Assembly: GCF_001045555.1 (NCBI RefSeq)
Contig: NZ_LFBU01000001.1
Coordinates: forward strand, 3,100,001-3,164,000
Reading direction: 5' to 3'
DNA: 64,000 bases
Origin: Marinobacter subterrani
GTDB taxonomy: Bacteria > Pseudomonadota > Gammaproteobacteria > Pseudomonadales > Oleiphilaceae
The position numbers were made by a program, and so were the translations under genes. Each line of letters begins with the position of its first letter. Position 1 is the stretch's first letter. Below the pieces are notes generated by a model. That model searched no databases, had not been told where the DNA came from, and saw nothing but the letters and a program-made list of their open reading frames with translations. Below, in pieces: positions 21,303-30,165 of this stretch.

Positions 21303-24300
21303 CGTCCAGATCCTCCATCGTATGAGTCACTTCCTGCGCTTCGTATTCCTCTGCGTCTCGTTGCCATACGTCAACCGTAAAGGTCAGCGAAAGGCTTTTC
21401 ACCCGGTAACGGGTTTCCACACGCTCATAGTCCGATTGCGGCACAAAGTCTGATAACTGCGACTTGCCGATCATGAAGTTGATTGACTGACTCTGCTCGT
21501 CAAAGTTGTTTTCAATGCCCTGACGGATGATTCCCGATTTTCTGGCAATGGTCCCTGTCTGCCAAACTCCGGCCGGGTTCGGACCGAGTATGCGATAGTG
21601 TTCCTGTTCGTACGATAGCACCAGTTCTATGTCGGCGGGCTTGCCGGTGATAGCCAGTGCTGGGCTGGCGAATGATAGAACGGCCTCTGCTTCGTTTTCC
21701 CAGGCCGTCAATTTTCGCGCCTGGAGCCATTCCACCATGACACTCTCTGGAATGCGTTTGAGTGATACCGGCGTCATCGCTTTTATCAAAGCAATGTAAG
21801 CGTCAGATTCCGAGGCCAACTCGTCAGTCTGCTCATCAGGGACACCGGAAAATGGTCCCGCGCGAAGCCATTCGCTGACTGCATCGTCCCTCATCCGGTA
21901 GTAAGCAATCTCACCTACTACGTAAATCGCAAAGCCCAGTGCAGTGACATAACCCGATGCGACGGTTCCCGCCCATCGAGCAGCGGAAGGCATCAGTCGT
22001 CCGATGGCTGCCTGTGCAGCTTGAACGGATGTGCGTTCAACCGCTCGACGACCAACCGGGGTAAGTAGACGAGCGGCGATGATATCAGCATTGACCATAG
22101 TAGCCACTCCGCCAGCCTTTATCAGTTGTGCCGAGCCGCTGCCCCATCGACCATTGGCAAACAAAACAACTGCGTCGCTAATCATAATGGCGGTAGTAAA
22201 CATACCCGCTACCCAACCTGCTGCTTGTAGTTTGTTTCGAACAATCTCTTCCGCCATTTCATCTGCAACATTGACTTTGTTTGTCATTGCCGAAAACCAC
22301 CTGGCTTCTTGCTTCAAGTTCTCAACTGCTGGGGCAAGCCACTTGGATCGCGTCGGTATCAACGAGACAACGTGAGCCGAACTTAAACCTAAGTCTGCAA
22401 GTGCGCTGACCGCTCCAGCTAAATACCGTCCGGTTCCGGCATTGGCATTAATTGCGCTCTGCAAATTCCAAATATCAAAAACCACTAACACACCCGGCAA
22501 TCCGCCCGGATGCGCCGTAACCTGATGCATAAACCGCTTAACAGGTTGCTGCTTAACCACCCCGTCAAATGCGTCAGCATCACCCACCTTCAGACTGGCC
22601 GCTACCACAGCCCCAGAGGTCAGCGTATTGCCCTGTTCGTCCAGCACCTCCAGAACAATGTAGGTACGCCCTTCGTCCGCCCCTTCCAGCTGCAAGGCGG
22701 TTCTGCCAGGGATGGCGGCTTCGGCAAATCCTTCAAAGGCACTCTTGATTCGATTGATGTCAGCCGTGAATGCTGCCCCCCGCTGAGTCAGTTCAGTCTG
22801 AACCTGAGTGAGCCACCACTGGGAAATTTCACCGGCAACACTGGAGAAAGCCGAAGCCCCGCGACCAACGAATCCCGCTATCGCCTGTCCATCTGGCCCC
22901 CTGGTTTGCTCCTGGTGATCCGCCATGCTGCGCAGGACATTGGGCTCCAGCACTCGCATGTCCTGGCTGCGGTCTTCCAGTGCTTCGACCAGGAATTTCA
23001 GATTGAGCAGAGTTGCATCACCCACCTGGCATTCGGCCGCGCTGCTTTGGAACGGCAACAGCATGACACCCAAAGGATGCTCGCCTGTGGCAATCTTCAA
23101 GGCCAGTTTGGCAGCCTCCCCATTACCGTTAGCGTCAGATTCCTGCGGCAGTATCAATGGGTCGGCGCGGTGCGCTGGCAAGGAGAGCACCTGCAGCAAC
23201 GGCCCGGCCTGGACATAGCCCGCGGCCGCATTGCCCGATTCCAGCGCGAACAGATCCCGCAACGTGGCTGTCAGGTTTTGTGGACGCTCGTCGTTCAGCA
23301 AGCGCACGAGTGCCGCTTGAGCTTCTGTGAGAAAGCCCCGTAGAGCCGCTCTTTCCACATCATAAAGTGTGCGCTGGAGTCGACCGTCTTCACTGTCGTC
23401 GATTCGGTTATCAAACCAGCCCCCATCGATATATAGAGGATTGGCTGAACCATCGGGTAGGGTTTCACGGCGAAAGTTGTTATGGAACAACTCAGCAGTG
23501 ACACCAAACGGACGTTTCTTTACGTTATCCACCAGCGCCAGCATGAGCGCCAGTGCAGCGTTCATTTGCTGGGCCAGGTGGCGCGCGGACTGCAGTGAAT
23601 CTCTCAAGTGCAATGTGACCAGCTGCCGGCCCCGAAGCGCGCTGAAGACATCGGTGCCAGCCTGGATTGTCGGTAATGGCTCGTTTTGCAGATGAAGTTG
23701 GCGCCAGCGCGGATAAAGCGACGGCGTTTCAACGAAGTAGTCTGCGTCCACCACATGCTCATCCGCTTCGATGGCATCACGCTGCGCAATTAGCGCGTCT
23801 TGCGCCTGCTGCGACTTTGCGCCATCGACGTCGTGTAACCATTGCCCCGGGAAGGTAAAATCGCTTTCTATCGCGCTGTCACGGGCTCGCATGGCCGGCA
23901 TTTCGTCAAGACGTTTCCAGTCGCCATCCAGGCTCGGCTGCCCCTCAAGAAAGGCCCGGATCGCTCTGGCGGATCGGCAGCGCGTTGTTATGAGACCGCT
24001 GTCCTGCTCAAGCGCGCTGATGTACTCCCACGACCACTGCGTTTCGCTGAACGCGAGATAAACATCGCTATAGACATCCGCACCATTCAGGCGAGCAGGT
24101 ACTTGGATAACGTCTAACTCGGGACCAGTTGCTTTGCGATCATTGGCCGCTTCGAGTGATGCTGTGCGAGCTTGCGCGAGAGGAGTATCGCGCAGAACCG
24201 GCGCCGCATCCTCACTTGTCACAACCGAGAGCTCCCGCCAGAGGCGCCCCCTGAAAAACACGTAGATCCAGCCGGTTCGGAGCGGTGCGCCGAGGGCTTC

Positions 24301-24699
24301 CTCATAGCCACTCATGGGTCGCGGATGCGTCAATTCTCCCGCATCGCAGAAAAGCGTCGGATGAACCGACACCATGAGGCTATCCTGATACTGTCGCTGA
24401 GGGGCTTTAAGGGCGTATGGACCAATAGACTCTTGGTGGATAATAGGGACGTTTATTGTCTCGTCCCCCTTTAGCTGCAGGATCAGCGAGCGTTTTTTTG
24501 GATGTTCAACATGGCCCGCGAGTATCGGTCCATTACGACCATTGTGTTTCTCACAAGTCTCAATGGGCGTGACAACTTCATTGCCGTCGTCGCCGATTTC
24601 GCTCAGAACGTATTCATGACCGGCAAGTGACTGCTGACCCGTCAGTTCCAGCCAGAATGTCTTTGAAGGGGCGCAGGAAGGTGCTTTAACCGCTGACAT
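21286..24699 (-). CDS. large VasX-like T6SS effector A
   Basis: 1137 residues, encoded between a DUF4123 adaptor and an overlapping immunity-type gene, the layout of VasX-class pore-forming effectors. The N-terminus has a GWIYVFFRGRLWREL motif seen in this effector group (residues ~140-155). The middle is helical. A hydrophobic pair sits at about 825-850 and 905-930 and the remaining ~170 residues are a polar, strand-rich C-terminus. A decayed copy of this C-terminus is at 27479-27640. No vgrG is beside it. AAGGA lies upstream of the ATG. Pore formation is inferred from layout and helices, not shown. Confidence 0.65.
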   Translation of the reverse strand: MSAVKAPSCAPSKTFWLELTGQQSLAGHEYVLSEIGDDGNEVVTPIETCEKHNGRNGPILAGHVEHPKKRSLILQLKGDETINVPIIHQESIGPYALKAPQRQYQDSLMVSVHPTLFCDAGELTHPRPMSGYEEALGAPLRTGWIYVFFRGRLWRELSVVTSEDAAPVLRDTPLAQARTASLEAANDRKATGPELDVIQVPARLNGADVYSDVYLAFSETQWSWEYISALEQDSGLITTRCRSARAIRAFLEGQPSLDGDWKRLDEMPAMRARDSAIESDFTFPGQWLHDVDGAKSQQAQDALIAQRDAIEADEHVVDADYFVETPSLYPRWRQLHLQNEPLPTIQAGTDVFSALRGRQLVTLHLRDSLQSARHLAQQMNAALALMLALVDNVKKRPFGVTAELFHNNFRRETLPDGSANPLYIDGGWFDNRIDDSEDGRLQRTLYDVERAALRGFLTEAQAALVRLLNDERPQNLTATLRDLFALESGNAAAGYVQAGPLLQVLSLPAHRADPLILPQESDANGNGEAAKLALKIATGEHPLGVMLLPFQSSAAECQVGDATLLNLKFLVEALEDRSQDMRVLEPNVLRSMADHQEQTRGPDGQAIAGFVGRGASAFSSVAGEISQWWLTQVQTELTQRGAAFTADINRIKSAFEGFAEAAIPGRTALQLEGADEGRTYIVLEVLDEQGNTLTSGAVVAASLKVGDADAFDGVVKQQPVKRFMHQVTAHPGGLPGVLVVFDIWNLQSAINANAGTGRYLAGAVSALADLGLSSAHVVSLIPTRSKWLAPAVENLKQEARWFSAMTNKVNVADEMAEEIVRNKLQAAGWVAGMFTTAIMISDAVVLFANGRWGSGSAQLIKAGGVATMVNADIIAARLLTPVGRRAVERTSVQAAQAAIGRLMPSAARWAGTVASGYVTALGFAIYVVGEIAYYRMRDDAVSEWLRAGPFSGVPDEQTDELASESDAYIALIKAMTPVSLKRIPESVMVEWLQARKLTAWENEAEAVLSFASPALAITGKPADIELVLSYEQEHYRILGPNPAGVWQTGTIARKSGIIRQGIENNFDEQSQSINFMIGKSQLSDFVPQSDYERVETRYRVKSLSLTFTVDVWQRDAEEYEAQEVTHTMEDLDVEWQR

Positions 24700-24714
24700 G
24701 CTTTGAAATCCTTT

Positions 24715-25342
24715 TCATGAAAATTCGCCAAACGCTGTCCATTGCGTCTCAAGCTCCACTGATTGATCATCCCAGGCCAACCCTGAATGCCATTGACTGA
24801 CGATAAAGCGAGTGAGCGTCGTGGCATCTGCATGCCGATCCCCGGCTACATAGGACAAGCAGGCAGGCCAGCCAGCTACCCAGCTCAGCAGGCGTTCAAA
24901 GTCACGCCCCTTTTGGGTTTTGGTCTGTTGAGCCGCGCCTGATGCCTGAAATCCTGACCACTGCACATGACTCAAGAGATCGACAGACCATATCCATGTA
25001 CTGTCGGCAGTGGCCAATTCCGCCATTTGCTCGGGTTGACAGGCTGATAACACCTGAAGAAATCGCGTGTCATAAGGTCTGAGCAGACACGGGCCAGACG
25101 TTTCCAGGTCAACCGACAGCATGCCGCGCAAACCGGCAACGGCTTTATCAACGTCACTTTCGGTAAACAGAAACAACAGCCCCTTCTCAGCCCATTGTGT
25201 CAGGGCATGTCGACAGAAAGCACCGTCAGCCACCGTATCAATGACGATTGGCCCTGCATCTGCGAAGGTTTCTAATGGGCTATTCTCAAACAGCCAGCAC
25301 CAGCAGAGGCGCCGACAGGAAGAATCGAGGGGGCATGGGCAT
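24715..25342 (-). pseudogene. DUF4123 effector adaptor, apparently frameshifted
   Basis: Sits 15 bases before effector A, where a VasW/Tap-like DUF4123 chaperone loads the effector onto VgrG. The bulk of the domain is open from GTG 25233 to the stop at 24715 (LLRPYDTRFLQVL, DSTWIWSV). In-frame similarity continues upstream (SPLETFADAGPIVID) to a stop at 25357-25359 with no ATG. The only well-placed start, ATG 25342 with AAAGGA six bases before it, is one base out of frame and meets TGA at 25286. A single-base change in the CTG/GTG-rich stretch around 25290-25310 would join them. Alternatively GTG 25233 makes a shortened 172-residue protein. Confidence 0.6.
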
Positions 25343-25356
25343 AGCAGTTCCTTTGC

Positions 25357-26370
25357 TTAAAATGAGCGGCTCACCAAATCTGTCCGGTTGCGGCGTTTGT
25401 AGGACTCGTAGTCTTCTTCGCTCATGTTGCGCCAGTAGTGCGGGACCCGGCCGATTTTCTCATCGTGGGCGCGGGTAGTCGGATCCAGGTACCGCCAGGC
25501 CTCGAATAAGGGAATGTCTGGCAGTGGCTTGGTCACATCCATGTACTGTCGGACCAGGTCCCAGTATGCGAACACGTCCGCACGGTTGGTGGTGGCGGCT
25601 AGCAATTGGTTCATTGGCAAGGCCCACTCCTGGGTCTTGTGAACAAGCACCAGCCGATACCAGATATTACCCTGGTGGTCGGGCAGGCTGAGCAGGTAAC
25701 CGTCCCATTCATGAAATGGGGCCTGGCCGCGGATTTCGCCGGACTGGCCTTCCTTCTCCGGATCCTTGAACAGGGTCACCATGCCCGTGCGGCGGTTGAG
25801 CTCCCACAGCGGGCCCTTGGGCTCCTGATAGACGACTTTTGGGTATTTCTTCTCCAGGAAACGGCCGATGCCCCAGCACAGGAGCATGGGGAGGAAGAAG
25901 TAGGCAAGGAAGGGGAAAATGCCGTCCCAGAAGAACGACTTAAAAGTCTCGTTTTCTCTGACCTGGAACCAAAGGATTGCCATGGCGACTGCGAAGAGCG
26001 GTAGCAGCCACGTAAACAGTAAGCGCCCTCCGTGCTGCATCCAAAGCAGGGCCCAACTGACCCTGGGCAAGGTGGCGTAGCGCAGGCATTCCTCATCCAG
26101 TCGACCATGGTAGGTGTGCCGCTCTTCGAGCTCGGTAATGCCTTTGCGCTCTTCAATTTCTTCATACTGCCGCAACCGCTGGGGGTGCCAGGTTTCCAAA
26201 AACCCGGGTGGAACGAGCCCGGATAATTTCCCCTTTGGCAGCGGCTGCCCCATGGTCCAGCTTTTGCGGAACAGCGCGCTCTGCTGAGGGCTATCGGCAG
26301 GTTCCGGGGTCTTGCGGTTGCTACGGTAGGCTGTAGAGGCGTAGCCGGCGTTCTCCAGAGTGGCCGTCAT
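25357..26370 (-). CDS. probable T6SS immunity membrane protein, type 2 (copy 1)
   Basis: 337 residues: polar N-terminus, two hydrophobic helices (~112-133 and ~147-172), then a cytoplasmic domain with LWELNRRTGMVTLF and the YMDVTKPLPDIPLFEAWR block shared with the type 1 proteins. The paralogue at 27671 is nearly identical except at residues ~52-97 and in the first helix and the loop after it. Directly 5' of the start is about 60 bp resembling the end of the C-terminal cassette that precedes the paralogue. AGGGG before the ATG. Immunity role inferred from position and family pattern. Confidence 0.6.
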   Translation of the reverse strand: MTATLENAGYASTAYRSNRKTPEPADSPQQSALFRKSWTMGQPLPKGKLSGLVPPGFLETWHPQRLRQYEEIEERKGITELEERHTYHGRLDEECLRYATLPRVSWALLWMQHGGRLLFTWLLPLFAVAMAILWFQVRENETFKSFFWDGIFPFLAYFFLPMLLCWGIGRFLEKKYPKVVYQEPKGPLWELNRRTGMVTLFKDPEKEGQSGEIRGQAPFHEWDGYLLSLPDHQGNIWYRLVLVHKTQEWALPMNQLLAATTNRADVFAYWDLVRQYMDVTKPLPDIPLFEAWRYLDPTTRAHDEKIGRVPHYWRNMSEEDYESYKRRNRTDLVSRSF

Positions 26371-26420
26371 GTGGTTTCCCCTGCTTTATGAGTCTGTTCA
26401 TCGGCTCAGAACAGTTGGCT
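26371..26420 (-). pseudogene. remnant of an effector C-terminus before the type 2 protein
   Basis: Aligned without gaps from the start codon back, these bases match the last ~57 bases of the C-terminal cassette at 28687 (about 70% identical over the best 40 positions). The copy is short and its frame is not kept. It suggests that the type 2 membrane protein at 25357 once followed the same kind of effector C-terminus as its paralogue at 27671. Confidence 0.45.
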
Positions 26421-26477
26421 GTTTTACATCCTTGGGTCAGCCCCCGGTGCATTTGGTTGGCTGAAATAGTTTGAGGC

Positions 26478-27494
26478 CTACGCCATCGCCGCCTCGTTCA
26501 GATTCGGCACGCTGTACTGCATCTGGTCTTCCAGCGTATGCCAGGGGAAATTCCGGATTTTTTCCATATGGGCGTGATAGCCCTCTTGCTCCCACCATTC
26601 AAGATCCAGCGTGGCCCAATAATCGGCAGGCCGTTGGCGTTTGCCCGCCGCGTCGTACTCCGCGGTGGTGGGATCCAGATGGCGGTAGGGTTCCAGGGCC
26701 GGGATATCCGGCAGGGGCTGGCTGACGTCCATATAGCGCTGAAGTTCGTCCCAGTGGGCGTAGAGTTCCACTTTCTGTGTGCTGTGCACTTCGGCAACAG
26801 CCGTTTGCCAGCCGCTGTAGCAGTGGCGAAGCTGTAGCTTGTAGCTCACAGGACCTTTGGGCTGAACGTGGTAGGAGATGTAGGGGTCGAACTCGATAAA
26901 CGGCGCCTCAAAGGTTTCCTCCCGCCAGGTGCGGAATTTGACCATTCCCGTGGGACGGAAGAAGCCGCAGCCCAGGTCTTTGACGATGAAGTCGGGGTTA
27001 CGCTCCAGGAACCAGGTGAAGGGGTAGCGGAATAAGAGGTGGAGGCCAATCATCCAGGCAGCTATTTCAAAAAATGGCGTGAATGCAGTCCAACCATCTA
27101 AAACCCCAACAATTATTGCTGCGAGAAAATTACATACGAAAAAAAAGCCGAAAATTGAATAATCTGCAAAGGCCCCGGCAACCATTAAAAGAAGCTGCCA
27201 ACGAGTTTTAATTAGATCTTTAGGTTTCTGCTTGTGCGTCCAAGCGCGCCCTTCCGGTAACCGACTGCCATTCTGCTTTCGGGATTGATGGGGTTCCACA
27301 TATTTTGGGCGCACATGAATATTAAAATTGCTATAGCGTCCCCAAGGCAACCTCTCAATCAGATCGCTTCCTTCCAGTGATTTTGCGAAGCTACCCGGGT
27401 TTTCAAGAACCGGTTGTTTCGGAATATTATCTGACTGAAACGCCGTGTCTTGGTAGTTGCTCATCGAATCTCGCTGATTATTGCTGCCACTCAA
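26478..27494 (-). CDS. probable T6SS immunity membrane protein, type 1 (copy A2)
   Basis: 338 residues, same length as copy A1 at 20286 and almost identical in residues 1-112 and 150-338. The membrane block (~113-149) is different: DYSIFGFFFVCNFLAAIIV in place of DYSLFKWMLIVLVAGISIT. The first half of that block is again AT-rich. The gene overlaps the decayed effector-A C-terminus at 27479 by about 17 bases, exactly as A1 overlaps effector A. Probably an orphan immunity gene left from an earlier effector allele. Confidence 0.62.
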   Translation of the reverse strand: MSGSNNQRDSMSNYQDTAFQSDNIPKQPVLENPGSFAKSLEGSDLIERLPWGRYSNFNIHVRPKYVEPHQSRKQNGSRLPEGRAWTHKQKPKDLIKTRWQLLLMVAGAFADYSIFGFFFVCNFLAAIIVGVLDGWTAFTPFFEIAAWMIGLHLLFRYPFTWFLERNPDFIVKDLGCGFFRPTGMVKFRTWREETFEAPFIEFDPYISYHVQPKGPVSYKLQLRHCYSGWQTAVAEVHSTQKVELYAHWDELQRYMDVSQPLPDIPALEPYRHLDPTTAEYDAAGKRQRPADYWATLDLEWWEQEGYHAHMEKIRNFPWHTLEDQMQYSVPNLNEAAMA

Positions 27495-27640
27495 CGTCCA
27501 GGCCCTCCATCGTATGGGTCACTTCCTGCGCCTCCTATTCCTCTGCGTCTCGTTGCCAGACATCAAACGTGAATGTCAGTGAAAGACTTTTACCCTGTGA
27601 CGGATTTCAACGCGCTCATACTCCCTCTGCAGGTGCCTCA
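27479..27640 (-). pseudogene. decayed C-terminus of an effector A homologue
   Basis: Reads as the last ~50 codons of effector A (YERVE, KSLSLTF, DVWQRDAEE, EAQEVTHTME) with two lesions: a one-base deletion near 27590 (ACCC follows TTTT directly where effector A has a C) and an in-frame TAG in place of the Tyr codon near 27534. It lies directly 5' of, and overlaps, the type 1 gene at 26478. No remainder of the effector is found upstream. Confidence 0.8.
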
Positions 27641-27670
27641 GGACCGGGTTTTCAGGGATCGTCCAGTTAT

Positions 27671-28690
27671 CTAGAACGAACTATTGTTTAGATCGGTCCA
27701 GTTCCGGCGCTTGTAAGCCTCGTATTCTTCCTCGCTCATGTTGCGCCAGTAATGTGGGTCTCGACCGTTTTTCTCATCATAGGCTCGGGTCGTAGGGTCC
27801 AGGTGGCGCCATGCCTCAAACAGGGGAATGTCCGGCAACGGCTTGGACACATCCATGTACTGCCGGACCAGATCCCAGTAGGCGAGCACATCTGCACGGT
27901 TAGTCGTTACGGCCAACAACTGGTTCATGGGCAACGCCCACTCTCGGGTTTTATGGACAAGTACCAATCGGTACCAGATGTTCCCCTGATGATCCGGCAG
28001 GCTGAGCAGGTATCCGTCCCATTCATGAAACGGGGCCTGACCGCGGACTTCACCGGACTGGCCTTCCTTCTCCGGATCCTTGAACAGGGTCACCATGCCG
28101 GTGCGGCGATTGAGCTCCCAAAGGGGGCCTTTGGGCTCCTGGTAAACCACCTTGGGGTATTTCTTCTCGAGGAAACCGCCGATGCCCCAGCACATGAGCA
28201 TGGGGAGGAAGAAATAGGCAAGGAAGGGGAAAATGCCGTCCCAGAAGAACTCATGGAAAGTCACGTGATCATGCTCCTGAGTCCAAAGGAACGCCATCGC
28301 CAGTCCCCAAACCGGCAATAACCAGGTGAACAGAATACGTCCACCGTGCTGCATCCAAAGTAATGCCCAACTTACCTTGGGCAGGGTGGCGTAACGGATA
28401 CTCTCCGCATCAATCCAGCCCACTGGATTGAACGACTCGCCTCCGGCTTCTGCCTCGGCCCTAAATCGACGAAGATTCTCTTCATCCTCCCGGACCTCTT
28501 TGGGTCCCCAGGTTTCCAGAAAATGGGTCGGATAAACGCCGGATAGCTTACCTTTAGATAACGGTTTTCCCATAGTCCAGCTTTTACGGAAAACAGCACT
28601 CTGCTGATGATCTTCTGCTGGTTCGTGTGTTTTGCGGTTGCTTCGGTAGGCTGTCGAGGCGCAGCCCGCATCTTTTAAAGTGGCGTTCAT
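27671..28690 (-). CDS. probable T6SS immunity membrane protein, type 2 (copy 2)
   Basis: 339 residues, paralogue of the protein at 25357 with the same two-helix layout and the LWELNRRTGMVTLF and PLPDIPLFEAWRHLDP blocks. Differences cluster at residues ~52-97 and around the first helix (EHDHVTFHEFF against RENETFKSFF). Its ATG overlaps the stop of the upstream cassette by four bases (ATGA), as expected for a cognate effector/immunity pair. Confidence 0.6.
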   Translation of the reverse strand: MNATLKDAGCASTAYRSNRKTHEPAEDHQQSAVFRKSWTMGKPLSKGKLSGVYPTHFLETWGPKEVREDEENLRRFRAEAEAGGESFNPVGWIDAESIRYATLPKVSWALLWMQHGGRILFTWLLPVWGLAMAFLWTQEHDHVTFHEFFWDGIFPFLAYFFLPMLMCWGIGGFLEKKYPKVVYQEPKGPLWELNRRTGMVTLFKDPEKEGQSGEVRGQAPFHEWDGYLLSLPDHQGNIWYRLVLVHKTREWALPMNQLLAVTTNRADVLAYWDLVRQYMDVSKPLPDIPLFEAWRHLDPTTRAYDEKNGRDPHYWRNMSEEEYEAYKRRNWTDLNNSSF

Positions 28691-29440
28691 ATCGTCTCAT
28701 CCGGTCTATGACTTCGCTCATTCGCCCAGAACAATTGGCCGGTTTCAGTGAAGTCCGGCTCGCCGTGGGTATCCCGATTAAAGGCCGTGCGATCATGAAG
28801 TTCTGGCGCAGGGACCACGAGAGTCTCACCGATGCCGTCAATCGCAACAGAGGCCCACCATTGAGCCCTGATCAGTAATTCATGGGTTGTCACGGCTTCT
28901 TGCCCGAAGAAGGTCTCAAAGGTTTGGCTGGGCGGCATGGCTATGTATAAGGCCTTACCGTTGGTCAGAGGCTGTTCGATCAGCGCCTCGGGTGCCTCTG
29001 CCAGAATCTCCCGAGCCGTTCTGAGCCCCCGGCGTGTTGGCGTCCGGGTGATACGTACTGGACGCATTGTGATAATCAATGAGGCGCTGTCCAGCATTGC
29101 AACAAGATTGTTCTCGACTCGGACCACCGTGTTGATGCGTGCAAGATCCCTCTCATCCATGGCGTTAACTTCGTAACCATGGAAGCGCATGATGGTGCAG
29201 ATCGGGACCGGCCTCAGGTAGTTCGGCCATAGCATATTCAGCAGTGAGTGGGTGATCTCCGGGAATTCGTCTTCCACCTTTTCCCGCAGCTTGTCGGTCA
29301 GGAAGGCGAAGCCTTCCAGAAGTCGTTCCACATCCGTGTCGGTGCTCTGCTCGGACAGGAAGCGGGTGAGCATCCGCGAATTCCCGGCTCTGGAGCCGCA
29401 GAAAACTTAATTCGTCCCTGTAGAATCGATTCAACTTCAT
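28687..29440 (-). pseudogene. broken tssF 5' end fused to an unrelated effector-like C-terminus
   Basis: From ATG 29440 the sequence copies the intact tssF start (MKLNRFYRDELSFLRLQ). About 11 bases are missing near 29373-29385 compared with the intact gene, which shifts the frame; tssF similarity then resumes (RFLSEQSTD to CTIMRF) until about 29181. From there ~164 codons (HGYEVNAMDERD onward) have no counterpart in TssF and run to a stop that overlaps the immunity gene at 27671. That part is strand-rich (HELLIRAQWWASVAIDG) and looks like the cassette specific to the type 2 proteins. I do not recognise its family. Confidence 0.75.
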
Positions 29441-29525
29441 AACTGCTGCACCCAGTCTGGCTCCGAGCAGAGGACGGGAGCGCCTCCCGCCCCCTGCTCT
29501 CATCCTTGCTTGCAAACTATCTACA

Positions 29526-29873
29526 TCACTCTGTAGTAGCGCTTGTCGTCCAATAACAAATCAATGGTGTCTTGTCGTCTTCCGAACCCACTCGCAGATA
29601 GACCGTCACCTGAAACCGCAGCTGCAGCGGGTCGGGCCCCTGGGGCAGATTGACCACATCCACCCGCCTCACCCTGGGTTCGAACTTTTCAATGCACTGC
29701 CGGATCGCGCCGCGGGTCTGAACGCTCAGATCGTGGGTCCCCAGGGTGGCGTCGTTGAAGTCCAGCAGGCGCAACAGGTGGCGCTTGATGGACTCGACCA
29801 CATGGGTGACCTCTCCCATGCTCTGACCGGCCGGTTCCGGCCTGCGATCCGTCGCTGGCGGGTGCGGGAACAC
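29526..29873 (-). pseudogene. decayed tssE copy
   Basis: Second copy of tssE (intact gene at 57521). It lacks 15 internal codons present in the intact gene (around NAHPGNSASVPDLGL), an in-frame loss. A one-base deletion near 29570 shifts the end: the true C-terminus DDKRYYRV is still visible in the next frame. The start (GTG 29873) and spacing to the preceding tssC remnant match the intact operon. Confidence 0.85.
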
Positions 29874-29876
29874 GGA

Positions 29877-30165
29877 TCAGTCCTTTCCCAGCCGGCCAAC
29901 CAGTGCGGTTCGAAGTTGGCACCCATGTACTTGAAGTGCGGACGCACGGCCAAGGACACCTAGTACCAGCCCGGATCACCGTCCACGTCGGAAACGGTCA
30001 CCTGGGCCGCACGGAGGGGGCGACGGCTGCGAACTTCCGCCGGCGGGTTTTCCTGGTCGGCCACGTACTGGCGAATCCAGGTGTTCAGTTCAGGCTCCAG
30101 ATCCTGGCGCTCCTTCCACGAGCCGATCTGTTCCCGCTGCAGCACTTTGATGAAGTGGGGCTTGG
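29877..30165 (-). pseudogene. decayed 3' end of tssC
   Basis: Matches the last ~95 codons of tssC (VLQREQIGSWKERQDLE to MGANFE). Two lesions: the Gln codon after GDPGWY has become TAG (near 29962), and one base is lost after MGANFE so the final residues are out of frame. The 5' edge, near 30163, joins abruptly to a DUF4124 gene rather than to the rest of tssC. Confidence 0.87.

Noticed and set aside
28687..29373. A functional short TssF protein
   Set aside because: The tssF part is shifted out of its start frame and ends after ~90 codons, joined to unrelated sequence; an intact tssF exists at 55377.
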